DNA from: Bacteroidaceae bacterium
Lineage (GTDB): Bacteria; Bacteroidota; Bacteroidia; Bacteroidales; Bacteroidaceae
Assembly (NCBI GenBank): GCA_017427185.1
Contig: JAFRTJ010000004.1
Coordinates: 62,001-126,000, forward strand
Reading direction: 5' to 3'
Length of the DNA: 64,000 nucleotides
The position numbers and the translations under genes are program-made. Under the pieces are notes generated by a model, which did not search any database, had not been told where the DNA came from, and was given only the letters and a program-made list of their open reading frames with translations. Position 1 is the first letter of the stretch; each line of letters begins with the position of its first letter. This document shows positions 17,458 through 27,161 of this stretch, piece after piece.

Positions 17458-17581
17458 TGTAACATTAAGCATCTGCCGATGTGCAGGGTGGATTGTTAGA
17501 ATATATAGTATAATATATAAATATATTATACTATATATTCTAAAGTCTAACTGACACAAATTGAATATCCTTAATGTTACA
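17458..17581. repeat. 124-bp interrupted inverted repeat with a 48-bp AT palindrome at its centre
   Basis: The inner perfect palindrome has arms 17496-17518 and 17521-17543 (23 bp each, 2-nt centre). Outer perfect 12-bp arms, TGTAACATTAAG at 17458-17469 and its complement at 17570-17581, are placed exactly symmetrically about the same centre. Further GTAAC/GTTAC motifs flank both sides. Confidence 0.85.
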
Positions 17582-17639
17582 TTGTGACAAAGTTACAAAG
17601 TGACAAAAAGGCAGGGGGAACTGTACTTCCCTAAAAAAA

Positions 17640-17755
17640 GTTGAATGATTTTTACCTTAACCCTGCCATAGGTTGAATGCCTGTTTGGTACCTTAATCCC
17701 TATCCCTGGCAGAAGTTGAATGATTCTCTCTTAACCCTTGTTTTTGTTGAATAGG
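17640..17755. repeat. Degenerate tandem repeats with GTTGAAT core
   Basis: GTTGAAT recurs at 17640, 17672, 17715 and 17746. The following segments share ACCTTAACCCTG-like sequence (17655 and 17690 areas). Unit lengths of 31-43 bp suggest eroded duplications overlapping the end of the short minus-strand reading frame. Confidence 0.55.
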
Positions 17756-17932
17756 CTCCGCGGAAAGCCGTTCAATCATATTCAGGGTTTGTGGTGAGAA
17801 GGTACATGCTCCTTCTTGAATTTCAAAATTTTTGAGGTACTTTTCTCTGTAACTGATCCATTCCTTCTGTATTTTACCCGCACATGATGCTGCCTGACGA
17901 GGGGCTACTTTCGTCCCGTTTATAGTCATCAT
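17693..17932 (-). CDS. Hypothetical short protein, possibly a gene remnant
   Basis: 79 residues, not recognised. It starts MMTINGTKVAPRQ and includes a helix-prone, charged middle (KIQKEWISYREKYLKNFEIQEG). It ends in the degenerate repeat region; the same frame beyond its stop keeps echoing similar residues (NHST, AFN, NHST), as if a longer protein with repeats has decayed. No promoter of the local type is evident upstream. It could be a truncated relic of a mobile or VirE-type gene, or not coding at all. Confidence 0.3.
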   Translation of the reverse strand: MMTINGTKVAPRQAASCAGKIQKEWISYREKYLKNFEIQEGACTFSPQTLNMIERLSAEPIQQKQGLRENHSTSARDRD

Positions 17933-18121
17933 CGATTTATCGCCCTCCTGTTATCGGACCATAGTGCGTAAGACATTGGCAATCAAGTCTCTTTTCACTT
18001 TTCTCCCAAATATGCATAGGAAAATTTGGAATTCTCGAAACTTTTTCGTAACTTTGTGCTGCAATCACGCGAGCGCGAACATATAACATAAAACCGATAA
18101 CTAACTCTAATTCATCAAAAC
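17933..18121. other. Upstream region of the giant surface-protein gene
   Basis: No gene is seen. It holds the well-formed promoter at 18025-18056 and a 65-nt A-rich leader ahead of the ATG at 18122. Confidence 0.5.
18025..18056 (+). promoter_or_regulatory. Promoter of the 1804-residue protein gene
   Basis: TTTG (18025-18028), exactly 20 bp, then TAACTTTG (18049-18056). The leader is about 60 nt. Confidence 0.75.
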
Positions 18122-21100
18122 ATGGAAAAAGGATTACTTACGAGCAAGAGACACCTCCTCCTGAGCCTTACCCTCACCGTCCTGATGAGCGTGATGGGAC
18201 AAAGTGCTTGGGGAGTGGGACTGACAGCCCTGACTGGCACCGGCGGAACGGGCTTCGAAGGCTATCAGTGTCTGGTGGATGGACGTACGGCCACCAAGTG
18301 GTTGACCGATGTGCCTGCCACCATCATCTTCAAGGCTGACGAAGCCTTGGTGCCCAGCGTGTACACCCTCATCACTGGCGGTGACACGTCGAGATTCCCC
18401 GGAAGAAACTGGCGCAGCTGGGACATCTATGGCGCCAATTTCAGCAGCGACAGCGAGGCAACCGACGACGCTGAGGCATGGGTCCTGATTGACCATCAGA
18501 CAGAGATCACCAACGACCAGTTGCCTGCTGGAGACCTGGTGTCGGCCACATTCGAGTTCAGCGAGGACAACAGTACTGCGTTCCAGTACTTCATGATCAA
18601 AGTGTCTGAGGCATCCGACGGCACCACGATCCAGATGAGCGAGTTCATGTTTGGCGAGAACCTCAATGTCACCTACACGGCCCTGAGCGGTGTGAAAGGT
18701 TTCAACGATGCCGAGAGCTTCCCCAGCCTCGTGGACGGCAACGGAAACACGAAATGGTGTACGAACGACACTCACGAAGGCTACGAGAACGGCTGGTGGA
18801 TTGTCTTCAAGGCAAGCGACAAGCTGGTACCTGCCTACTACAGCCTCATGACTGGAAACGACACACAAGGCAACCCTGGCCGCAACTGGAAGACATGGCG
18901 CATCTATGGCGCGAACTTCGAGAGCGACGACGAGGCAACCCGCAACTCAGAGGGATGGGTGCTGATCGACAACAAGGTGAATGTTGGTCAGGACCGCCTG
19001 GGCGCAGCCAACTATTCGGAGTTCTACTTCGGCCTGTCGGAGAAGAGCACCACCCCCTATCAATACTACAAGGTGGAAATCAATGAGGCATACAGCGGTG
19101 GCCTGATCCAGATGGGAGAGCTGACATTCGGACAAGCTGCCCAATACCCCCAGGTACGCTCCACTATCCTACACGAGGTGGATACCTTCGACCCGAATAC
19201 GGTGGCCGAACAAGCCCTGATAGACAAGTACCAGGCTAAGCTGGATGCAATGGCGCAGATCAACGACATCGAGGAACTGATTGCCGCACGTCTGGAACTG
19301 ATTGCCATCCAAGGCGAGATTGCCGCCAGCGCTAGTTCCTACACGAGCTACCAGAGTATGGTAAACTTCGCCAAGAGCGAGCTGGAGGCTGGCAAGATCG
19401 CTTCTGCAGGACGAGCCACCATCAACGACTACGTGAACAATACCATTGAGCCCAACGGAAACTTCCCCAACGGTTCCTACCCCTACATCTGGGAACGCCA
19501 CACGCTGAGCGCAGCCGACATCGAGGCCGAGACGAACTTCCTGTTCGAACTGATTGACCTCTATTCCACTGGAAGCGATGCAGGAATCGACGTTGTCTAC
19601 GAATCGCTGGATGGTACAGCCGGCTTCAACCAGGACGAGGGATTCCAGAGTCTGGTGGACGGCAACGACGACACCAAATGGTGCAGCAACACGGGTCACG
19701 AGAACTACGACAACGGATGGTGGATTGTCTTCAAGGCAAGCGACCCCATCAAACCCTCCTACTACCGTCTGTTCACAGGCAACGACACAGGCAACAGCCC
19801 TGACCGCAACTGGAAGACCTGGTACATCTATGGCGGAAACTTCGCCAGCGACGAAGAGGCTACCAAGGATGCTGAAGGATGGGTACTCATCGACGAGAAG
19901 GTCAACATCGGAGCTGACCAGCTGCCTGCTGCCAACAAGACAGCCGCCTTCTTCTACACCTCAACCACCGTCACCACGGAATACCAGTATTTCAAGGTGG
20001 TCATCACCGCTTCTGGCGGCGGCCTGCAGCAGATGGGTGAGCTGAGTTTCGGAAACCAGAGCAACTTCCTGGGCATGCGAAGCGAATTCTATGCCCTGGC
20101 TTCAGAATTCGACTACGATGTGATTGCCATGAAGTCGCTCACAGACCGCTACGCTGAGGCACTCGCACAGCTGCGCAAGACCACTTCCATCACTACGATG
20201 AACGCCCTCTACGCTGAGCTGACATCCCTGCAGCCAACCATCACAGCATCTCAAGAGTCCTACGCCGCTTACCAGGACAGCATCAACTACGTCAGCGACT
20301 ATCTGAGCACCTACACGGACTTTGCAGGTCCCAGCCGCGAATTCCTCGAGAAGTATCTCGACGAGTACATCGAGCCGGGCGAGACCTACAACAACGGTTC
20401 CTACAAGTACATCATCGAGAACCGCAAGCTGAACGACAAGGCCATCAGAGACGAGGCCATCTACGTGATGAACCTCCTGGAGAGTGCCATCCTGGGCGGA
20501 AGCGTTGCCCTGCGCGGCTCCACAGGTTTCACCAGCAACGAAGGCTTTGCAGCCCTGATCGACGGACTCGAGACGAGCAAATGGTGTATGCCTGGCGTAA
20601 CTCCTTCCACTCCCGGCTATGCCATCTTCAAGACTGCCAAACCCACGGCACCCTTCTTCTACACCCTCATAACAGGTAACGATACGCAAGGCAACCCTGG
20701 CCGCAACTGGAAGGTATGGAACATCTATGGCGCCAACTTCGAGAGCGACGACGAAGCTGTACTCGAGAACGAGGGTTGGGTGCTGATAGACCACAAGGAA
20801 GACATCGGGCAAGACCGTCTGGGCGCAGCAAACTTCACTCCCTTCTACTTCGGCCTCTCAGAAGGAAACACAGAGGAATATCAGTACTTCAAGGTAGTGG
20901 TCGAATCAGCCTACAGCGGAAGCGACATTCAGATGTCTGAACTGCAGTTCGGCAACGAGTCGGACTTCCTGGACATCCTGAGTGACATCTACGAGAACCT
21001 GAGCGCAAAGGATCTGGACATAGCTGCTGAGCAAGCCCTGCTGACAGAGTTCGAGAGCACGCTGGAGGAAATCTACCAAGCAACCGATATGGAAAGTCTG

Positions 21101-23536
21101 GTGGCTCAGATGAACAAAGCCAATGACCTGAGCGCAAAGATTGACGCTTCTGTAGCTGCTTACCAGAAGTATGACGCAGTGTGCACCTATCTGGCTCAAT
21201 ATCTGGATGAGCACGACGATTTCGACAGCGCTGAGCGCACCACACTGGAGGAATATCTCGACACTTATGTGGAACCCAGCGAGACTTACACCAACGGAAC
21301 GTACTCCTACATCATCGAGAATCACCTGCTGAGCGGCGACGAGCTGGACGCTGAGATCGAGTCCCTGGAGACTCTGCTCCGCACCGCTATCGCCAACGGC
21401 TACAAGGCTGGCTCCGATGTGACCCTCCTGCTCATCAATCCTGACTTCAAGAAAGAGAAGGAAGGCTGGGAAGGTACCGTCTACGACTTTGGCAACAATG
21501 GTGTGAACTATGCCGGACAGTTCTGGGACAACAAGTTCGACCTCTATCAGACCATCGAAGGCCTCAAGCCTGGCATCTACGAGATGCAGATGTATGCCGG
21601 ACAGCGTCCTGCCGACGACCAGACCAGCATCAACTACTCGGCTGTCATCTACGCCAACGAGAACGTTAACTACGTAATGGCTGACCCTGAGGGCATGATT
21701 TCCGTCGAGGATGCTATCGACCATGAGAACTGCTACATCACTGGCGAGACAGCCGACCGCGAAATCTACAATGAAATGGGCGAACTGATAGGCTATGGTA
21801 TGCACGGCCTCCAGAGCTGCTGCTATGCCTTTGGGGCAGGTCGTCATGCCGACAACAAGGTGGCTGTCAACGTAGGCGAGGATGGCAAGCTGACCATCGG
21901 AATTGCCAACTGGGGCACCAATGGCGGTAGCGACTGGGTAGGCTTTGGCTTGACCAGCCTGCGCTATCTGGGCAGTGTGGATGAAGCTGACCTGAGTGGT
22001 ACACTGGAAAGTATGGTGGCACGCGCCAACACGGCAAAGGAGAACATCTACGATCAGGCTGAATACAAGAAGTGTCCCAACTACTCGGAAGAACTCCGCA
22101 CACGCTTGCAGGCTGCAATCACAGCAGCAGAAAGCGCTTCTACTGGCGCAGAACAGTATGCGCTGGTCGAGGAGTTCTCTAAGCTCTTCACTGAAATCTA
22201 CCAGTGCAAGCAGGCTTACATCAACCTGTTGGCTGACGCAGAAGCACTTTATGATGCTGCCTACGGCGAGAGCTCCATCTACACCTTCACTGACATCGAA
22301 TTGGAGAGCATCGCCGATGCCTACGAAAACATTGACGTGAAGTGCCTGGAAGGTGCCTACACACTGCAGGAAGCCCTCGATCAGACGGAACTGAAGAACT
22401 GCTTGGGTTATATCAGCGTCTATGGCATCGAGCCTGAGAGCATCGATGGCGTATACCAGATTGCCACCTACAACAACCTGCGCTGGCTGAGCGCTACAGT
22501 CAACAAGGGCAACACTGGAATCAATGCTGTCATGGTGGATGACATCGACCTCGCTGAGGTTGCAAACTGGATTTCCATTGGCAACAACTCGAATCCATTC
22601 ACGGGCAACTTCAACGGACAGAACCACAAAATCACGAACTTCAACCAGAGCACTCCAGCCAACTACGGCGGACTCTTCGGTATGGTAAAGGAAGGAAGCG
22701 TCAGCAACTTCAGTATCGAGGGAACCCTGATCTGCAACCACCCAATCAATGGTGTCATCGGCGCTTGCGATAATTCACAGATTACCAACGTTCACTCTGC
22801 CCTCAACATCGATGCTACCGCATCTGGTCTTACCCATACAGGTGGTATCACAGGTGAAGCCAGCAACTCGACCGTCATCCGCAACTGCTCGTTCAGCGGA
22901 ACGCTGACAGTCGGCCCAGGCAACAACGACTGCTTTGCAGGTATTGCTGCCTACACCAATACGGGTAGCTTCTACAACTGCGCCAATTACGGAACCATCA
23001 CGTTCGACAACGCAGGATGTTTTGCAGCTGGTATCTTTGGCTACGTGAACAATGCTAGCTGTGGCGGTATCCACAACTGCTTGGGTGTAGGTAAAATTGA
23101 GTACACGGGTGGAACATCTACCTATGCAGGAGCCTTGATTGGATGGCTACGCAACTACAGCTCTGCTGCCTTCGAGACAAGCTTCTGGCTGGCAGACTGC
23201 GCTGAGCGTGCATCTGGATCCAACACGTTGTCTACCAACTTCAGTGCAAGTGCTGCTGAGCTGGCAAGCGGTGCCATCTGCTACGCTCTCAACGAGGGAC
23301 AGGAGACACCTCAGTGGTTCCAGACTCTTGGCGTAGATCCCTACCCCGTTCTCGATCCCACACACGGTTTCGTGAAACGTGCTGAAGACGGCACCTTCTA
23401 CAATGACGGAACAGCCATCGAAAGCATCAAGACTGACATCCCACAAGACAAGGTCTACACCATCAATGGTATCCGTGTGGAGAAGACCCAGAAGGGCGTA
23501 TACATCATCAATGGCAAGAAGGTGATGGTGAAGTAG
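18122..23536 (+). CDS. Giant repetitive secreted/surface protein (discoidin-like repeats, CBM-like and GLUG-like domains)
   Basis: 1804 residues with a signal peptide (~1-30). Four related beta-sandwich repeats of 145-160 residues lie at about 33-180, 182-340, 496-650 and 793-940. Each holds a LVDG..TKW-like element, a GRNW(K/R)xWxIYGxNF block, EGWVLID and a closing FQYF..K segment, consistent with F5/8-type C (discoidin) folds. Acidic helical linkers (~345-490, 655-790, 945-1095, 1285-1430) separate them. Residues ~1098-1285 look like a carbohydrate-binding sandwich (INPDFKKEKEGWEG...). About 1443-1680 is GLUG-like (GGLFGMV, GGITGEAS, AGIFGYV). The C-terminus (VYTINGIRVEK ... GVYIINGKKVMVK) is the Prevotella-type secretion tail. 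Probably binds host or plant glycans; no catalytic domain was recognised. Confidence 0.75.
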   Translation: MEKGLLTSKRHLLLSLTLTVLMSVMGQSAWGVGLTALTGTGGTGFEGYQCLVDGRTATKWLTDVPATIIFKADEALVPSVYTLITGGDTSRFPGRNWRSWDIYGANFSSDSEATDDAEAWVLIDHQTEITNDQLPAGDLVSATFEFSEDNSTAFQYFMIKVSEASDGTTIQMSEFMFGENLNVTYTALSGVKGFNDAESFPSLVDGNGNTKWCTNDTHEGYENGWWIVFKASDKLVPAYYSLMTGNDTQGNPGRNWKTWRIYGANFESDDEATRNSEGWVLIDNKVNVGQDRLGAANYSEFYFGLSEKSTTPYQYYKVEINEAYSGGLIQMGELTFGQAAQYPQVRSTILHEVDTFDPNTVAEQALIDKYQAKLDAMAQINDIEELIAARLELIAIQGEIAASASSYTSYQSMVNFAKSELEAGKIASAGRATINDYVNNTIEPNGNFPNGSYPYIWERHTLSAADIEAETNFLFELIDLYSTGSDAGIDVVYESLDGTAGFNQDEGFQSLVDGNDDTKWCSNTGHENYDNGWWIVFKASDPIKPSYYRLFTGNDTGNSPDRNWKTWYIYGGNFASDEEATKDAEGWVLIDEKVNIGADQLPAANKTAAFFYTSTTVTTEYQYFKVVITASGGGLQQMGELSFGNQSNFLGMRSEFYALASEFDYDVIAMKSLTDRYAEALAQLRKTTSITTMNALYAELTSLQPTITASQESYAAYQDSINYVSDYLSTYTDFAGPSREFLEKYLDEYIEPGETYNNGSYKYIIENRKLNDKAIRDEAIYVMNLLESAILGGSVALRGSTGFTSNEGFAALIDGLETSKWCMPGVTPSTPGYAIFKTAKPTAPFFYTLITGNDTQGNPGRNWKVWNIYGANFESDDEAVLENEGWVLIDHKEDIGQDRLGAANFTPFYFGLSEGNTEEYQYFKVVVESAYSGSDIQMSELQFGNESDFLDILSDIYENLSAKDLDIAAEQALLTEFESTLEEIYQATDMESLVAQMNKANDLSAKIDASVAAYQKYDAVCTYLAQYLDEHDDFDSAERTTLEEYLDTYVEPSETYTNGTYSYIIENHLLSGDELDAEIESLETLLRTAIANGYKAGSDVTLLLINPDFKKEKEGWEGTVYDFGNNGVNYAGQFWDNKFDLYQTIEGLKPGIYEMQMYAGQRPADDQTSINYSAVIYANENVNYVMADPEGMISVEDAIDHENCYITGETADREIYNEMGELIGYGMHGLQSCCYAFGAGRHADNKVAVNVGEDGKLTIGIANWGTNGGSDWVGFGLTSLRYLGSVDEADLSGTLESMVARANTAKENIYDQAEYKKCPNYSEELRTRLQAAITAAESASTGAEQYALVEEFSKLFTEIYQCKQAYINLLADAEALYDAAYGESSIYTFTDIELESIADAYENIDVKCLEGAYTLQEALDQTELKNCLGYISVYGIEPESIDGVYQIATYNNLRWLSATVNKGNTGINAVMVDDIDLAEVANWISIGNNSNPFTGNFNGQNHKITNFNQSTPANYGGLFGMVKEGSVSNFSIEGTLICNHPINGVIGACDNSQITNVHSALNIDATASGLTHTGGITGEASNSTVIRNCSFSGTLTVGPGNNDCFAGIAAYTNTGSFYNCANYGTITFDNAGCFAAGIFGYVNNASCGGIHNCLGVGKIEYTGGTSTYAGALIGWLRNYSSAAFETSFWLADCAERASGSNTLSTNFSASAAELASGAICYALNEGQETPQWFQTLGVDPYPVLDPTHGFVKRAEDGTFYNDGTAIESIKTDIPQDKVYTINGIRVEKTQKGVYIINGKKVMVK

Positions 23537-23587
23537 ATTCCTCTCTCCTACCTCACGAAAGAGGATAAGGAAGAACATGAAACAGAA

Positions 23588-23628
23588 AGAAGGCTGCGAT
23601 GAATCCGTAGCCTTCTTCTTTCTTTTTT
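23588..23628 (+). terminator. Terminator after the giant surface-protein gene
   Basis: Stem AGAAGGCTGCG (23588-23598) pairs with 23606-23616 (one G-U pair), followed by a T-rich tract to 23628. Confidence 0.8.
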
Positions 23629-23659
23629 AGCCTGCCAGGAACAGGTTGCTATACCTTAT

Positions 23660-26020
23660 TTATTTTTGGAAATAAATCCGTTTCACACGATCGCTGACAC
23701 CCGTCAGGATTTCGTAAGGTATGGTGCCAACAATATCAGCAAGCACAGAGGGAGGAAGCTCCTCGCCAAAGATAACGACGCTATCGCCCTCCTGACACGA
23801 TATGTCCGTCACATCAATCATACAGACATCCATGCAGATATTGCCCACATAAGAAGCCCGTTGGCCATTCACCAGGCAATAGGCACGCCGATTACCCAGA
23901 TAGCGGTCGAGCCCATCGGCATATCCAATGGGGATGCTGGCAATGCGGCTGTCACGATCCAGATAAGTCCTGCGGCTGTAGCCCACGCTCTCACCTGCTG
24001 GTACGTCATGAATCTGCAGAATGGTGGTACGCAGGGTGCTCACGTTGTGAATCATCTGATTGGTTCGGCTGTTGATGCCATAGAGTCCAAGCCCCAGCCG
24101 CACCATGTCGAGTTGGCGGTCAGGAAAGTGCTCGATGGCAGCACTGTTGCATATATGGCGAAGGATATGATGGGAGAAGGCTGCCTGCAGAAGAGTGCTG
24201 CCTTGGAGGAAAAGCTCATACTGATGGGCGCTGAACTCGTCGAAATCGTCGTTGTCGCTTCCCACGAAATGAGAAAAGACGGAACGGGGGATGACTGCCG
24301 TCTGGTGGTGAAGCCGTTCTATCAAGCGAGGCATGTCCTTCAGCGGGTCGAAACCCAGGCGATGCATACCCGTATCGAGCTTGATGTGGACAGGAAAATT
24401 CGTGACGCCCTCCTTCTCAGCTGCCTGGACAAGAGCTTCCAGCAGACGGAAGCTATACACTTCAGGCTCCAGTCCATACTGGAAAAGTGTGTGGAAGGAA
24501 CTCATCTCTGGATTCATGACCATAATGCTGCCTGTGATGCCCGCACGACGCAATTCCACGCCCTCGTCTGCAACCGCCACAGCCAGATAATCAACCCTGT
24601 GCTCCTGCAGCGTCTTTGCTATCTCAATCGCCCCTGCTCCATAGGCACTTGCCTTCACCATGCAGATTATCTTGGTATCAGGGCGCAAGAACGAGCGATA
24701 GTAATTCAGGTTCTCCACCACAGCGCCCAGGTTCACCTCGAGAATGGTTTCATGCACTCGCTTAACGAGTAAATCCGTGATGTCGTCGAAGTGGAACGAG
24801 CGGGCTCCTTTGATGAGGATAAGCTGGTCGCGAAGTTCATCCAGAAGTCCGTGCTGGAGCAAAGCCTGCGTGTCAGCAAAGAAATCGCATTGGGCATCGA
24901 GTTCGCTGAAACATGCTTTGTATTGGCTGATGGAGGGCCCCACAGCCACCAAACGGTCGATACCTCTGCTCTCGAGAAGTTTGACCACATGTGTATAGAG
25001 CATCATTGGGGGAACTCCACTCTGCAAGATGTCGCTGAGAATGAGGGTACGCGTGCGGCCTTGCCCTTCAGGACGACGGCTCATGAAATCGAGGGCGATG
25101 TCCAGACTGTTGAGATCGCTATTGTAGGAGTCGTTTATCAGCGTGCACTGGTTTCGTCCCTCCAGGACCTGAAGCCTCATAGCCACAGGTTCCAGATGAG
25201 CCAGACGTTGCTGGATGACCTCCTCCTTCATGCCCAGATAGCGGCAAACGGTAGCCACAATCTCGCGATTGTCGCTCAAGGCGTCTCCCTTGTGGTGCCA
25301 AGGAATCAGCTCACCAGAGAAGTCCAGCTGCGCGACACAATCTGCCACCAGCTGATCATCAGCAGGATAGATGAGGGCTCTCGCATCATGGAAGAGGACG
25401 AGCTTTTCCATACACTTCTGCCTCATGCTCTCGAAATTCTCCTGATGGGCTGAACCCAAGCAGGTGAAGACTCCAATCGTCGGCTGGATGATGCGCTGCA
25501 GGGCCTGCATCTCGCCAGGCTGGGAGATGGCAGCCTCGAAGACTCCTATCTCGGACTGATGCCACAGCCCCCAGATGCTGAGAGGAACGCCTATCTGGGA
25601 ATTGAAGCTGCGAGGGCTGCGCGTTACTGTGTAGTCGGGCGACAGCATCTGATAGATCCACTCTTTGACGGTAGTCTTTCCGTTGCTGCCTGCGATGCCT
25701 ATCACTGGGATGTCGAAGGACTCGCGATGACGCTCTGCCAGCCGCTGAAGGGCCTGCAAGGAATCAGGGACCAACAGGAAGACTGCATCAGGGAAATCAC
25801 CCTCAGGGACGCTCTCGACCACAAAACTGCGGACTCCCCGCTGGTAAAGATCCGGCACGAAACGATGTCCATCGCCCCGCTGAGTACGGATGGCAAAGAA
25901 AAGGGTGGACTCAGGAAAACAAAGACTGCGGCTGTCCGTCAGCAACCAGTCAATTTCCTGATCATGCCTCCCTATTTGGTGAGCTCCTGTCAGAGCTGTT
26001 ATTTCAGATATCTTGTACAT
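23660..26020 (-). CDS. murF-alr: Bifunctional MurF ligase / alanine racemase
   Basis: 786 residues, the well-known Bacteroidetes fusion. Residues 1-~430 are MurF (UDP-MurNAc-tripeptide:D-Ala-D-Ala ligase), with the ATP-binding GIAGSNGKTT (108-117) and Mur-ligase domains. Residues ~432-786 are alanine racemase, with the PLP lysine K456 in MVKASAYGAG, the substrate region KLDTGMHRLG, and SIPIGYADGLDR. One polypeptide thus makes D-alanine and attaches D-Ala-D-Ala to the peptidoglycan precursor in the cytosol. No upstream partner is seen: the next gene upstream lies beyond a dyad repeat array. Confidence 0.95.
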   Translation of the reverse strand: MYKISEITALTGAHQIGRHDQEIDWLLTDSRSLCFPESTLFFAIRTQRGDGHRFVPDLYQRGVRSFVVESVPEGDFPDAVFLLVPDSLQALQRLAERHRESFDIPVIGIAGSNGKTTVKEWIYQMLSPDYTVTRSPRSFNSQIGVPLSIWGLWHQSEIGVFEAAISQPGEMQALQRIIQPTIGVFTCLGSAHQENFESMRQKCMEKLVLFHDARALIYPADDQLVADCVAQLDFSGELIPWHHKGDALSDNREIVATVCRYLGMKEEVIQQRLAHLEPVAMRLQVLEGRNQCTLINDSYNSDLNSLDIALDFMSRRPEGQGRTRTLILSDILQSGVPPMMLYTHVVKLLESRGIDRLVAVGPSISQYKACFSELDAQCDFFADTQALLQHGLLDELRDQLILIKGARSFHFDDITDLLVKRVHETILEVNLGAVVENLNYYRSFLRPDTKIICMVKASAYGAGAIEIAKTLQEHRVDYLAVAVADEGVELRRAGITGSIMVMNPEMSSFHTLFQYGLEPEVYSFRLLEALVQAAEKEGVTNFPVHIKLDTGMHRLGFDPLKDMPRLIERLHHQTAVIPRSVFSHFVGSDNDDFDEFSAHQYELFLQGSTLLQAAFSHHILRHICNSAAIEHFPDRQLDMVRLGLGLYGINSRTNQMIHNVSTLRTTILQIHDVPAGESVGYSRRTYLDRDSRIASIPIGYADGLDRYLGNRRAYCLVNGQRASYVGNICMDVCMIDVTDISCQEGDSVVIFGEELPPSVLADIVGTIPYEILTGVSDRVKRIYFQK

Positions 26021-26035
26021 TCTATTACTGTTTCA

Positions 26036-26111
26036 TGACGTGTTGAGTTCGAAAAGACAACGTGTTGAGTTTGCGGTTTCAACGTGTTGAGTTCGACGAT
26101 TCAACGGGTTG
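26036..26111. repeat. 22-bp-period dyad repeat array, locus 3 (4 units)
   Basis: Units begin at 26036 (TGACGTGTTG), 26058 and 26080 (CAACGTGTTG) and 26102 (CAACGGGTTG), each 22 bp apart. The central two are perfect and the outer two have mismatches. The array fills the gap between two minus-strand genes. Confidence 0.9.
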
Positions 26112-26126
26112 ACTTTTTCATCTCAT

Positions 26127-27074
26127 CTAAGTGATTCCATATTTCGTTTTCAACGCCTCCAGCCGCTCCTTTGCAGATTGCTGGAAATGAATTGCTTGAG
26201 GAGAATCCGGATGAATGGGGCGATGAGCCAGGTCCCTGCGAATCGGCTCGTATTCCTTCAGGTATTGCTGCAATTCAGCATCCATCAGATTCTCCACCAT
26301 GCGCTGCCAAATATAATCGACCGCCTGGGGGCTAGGGTGCAGCATATCAGAGGCATAGAAGCGATAGTCTCGAAGCTCGTCCATAATGATCTCGTAGGCA
26401 GGGAAATAGCAGACGGTAGAGGGAAACCTTTGACACAGTTCATCCACAGCGAGGAGAAGCGTGGATTTGGCTATCTGACTCTGATGGAATCCGTATTTGG
26501 CATATCGGTATGGACTGACTGTCAGCACGATACGCACCTGAGGACTGGCCTTCTGAAGCAGCAGGACGATTTCCTCCAAGGCAGCGACACATTCGCTGAG
26601 AGAGAGGCGAGCCTCATCGAAGAGTCTGCCAGGCTGCTTATGGCAATTGCTGACCAGCAGATTCCCTTCCTTCAAGCGGTAGCAGACATGGGTGCCCAGC
26701 GTGAGAAACACATTCCGCGCCCTGCGAAGCCCCTCGCCCAACAGCATGAAGGCACCCTCGACCACCTCGCGGCATTCCTGCTCAGACGAGCCACCCAATT
26801 GGGTATCGGCAAGCCAGCAGCGCCACTCTCCATCTGCTTGGAAGAGGGGCAACACATCAGGTCGCAACGCCTGACGCACCACCTCGAGGATACTGGCTGG
26901 ATTATAGAGGACTCCCAACGGGTTGACAATGGCAGGAAGACCATAATCGAGGAATCGATGTCCCACGTTCTCAGCAAAGCAAGAACCCAAGAAAACACTC
27001 TCATCACGCAGGGTGAGAAGTGGATTCCACACAGGTACATCCACCAAGGTTCGAAACAGATATGGGGTGCTCAT
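26127..27074 (-). CDS. GSCFA domain protein
   Basis: 315 residues. The family name-giving motif GSCFAENVG is at ~30-38, followed by [14 protein letters not shown] proteins have an SGNH-like hydrolase fold; the motif serine probably is the nucleophile and the C-terminal SDMLHPS supplies the Asp/His. The physiological substrate is unknown. No signal peptide is visible, so it is likely cytosolic. A -7 box (27102-27109, minus strand) lies about 27 bases before the ATG, divergent from dxs, with which it shares a short control region. Confidence 0.85.
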   Translation of the reverse strand: MSTPYLFRTLVDVPVWNPLLTLRDESVFLGSCFAENVGHRFLDYGLPAIVNPLGVLYNPASILEVVRQALRPDVLPLFQADGEWRCWLADTQLGGSSEQECREVVEGAFMLLGEGLRRARNVFLTLGTHVCYRLKEGNLLVSNCHKQPGRLFDEARLSLSECVAALEEIVLLLQKASPQVRIVLTVSPYRYAKYGFHQSQIAKSTLLLAVDELCQRFPSTVCYFPAYEIIMDELRDYRFYASDMLHPSPQAVDYIWQRMVENLMDAELQQYLKEYEPIRRDLAHRPIHPDSPQAIHFQQSAKERLEALKTKYGIT

Positions 27075-27101
27075 CAGACACTAAAAGCATTTTTTCTACC
27101 G

Positions 27102-27109
27102 CAAAATTA
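27102..27109 (-). promoter_or_regulatory. -7 box for the GSCFA gene
   Basis: TAATTTTG on the minus strand, with a predicted leader of about 24 nt. Confidence 0.5.
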
Positions 27110-27130
27110 CGAACTTCCACGAAATATATG

Positions 27131-27138
27131 TAATTTTG
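27131..27138 (+). promoter_or_regulatory. -7 box for dxs
   Basis: TAATTTTG 23 bases before the GTG start at 27162, back to back with the GSCFA -7 box 21 bp away. Confidence 0.5.
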
Positions 27139-27161
27139 CAGCGCGAAAATGTAATATTGAA

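Noticed and set aside
20906..22741. 611-codon minus-strand frame antisense to the giant surface-protein gene
   Set aside because: Open only because of codon bias in the opposite gene; it resembles no family and has no promoter.
23221..23230. A lone CAACACGTTG in the giant surface-protein gene
   Set aside because: Single copy within codons for a normal protein; no 22-bp neighbours. Chance.
26109..27161. Long in-frame extension of dxs to its left
   Set aside because: It is antisense to the GSCFA gene, lacks Dxs similarity and lies upstream of the dxs -7 box.
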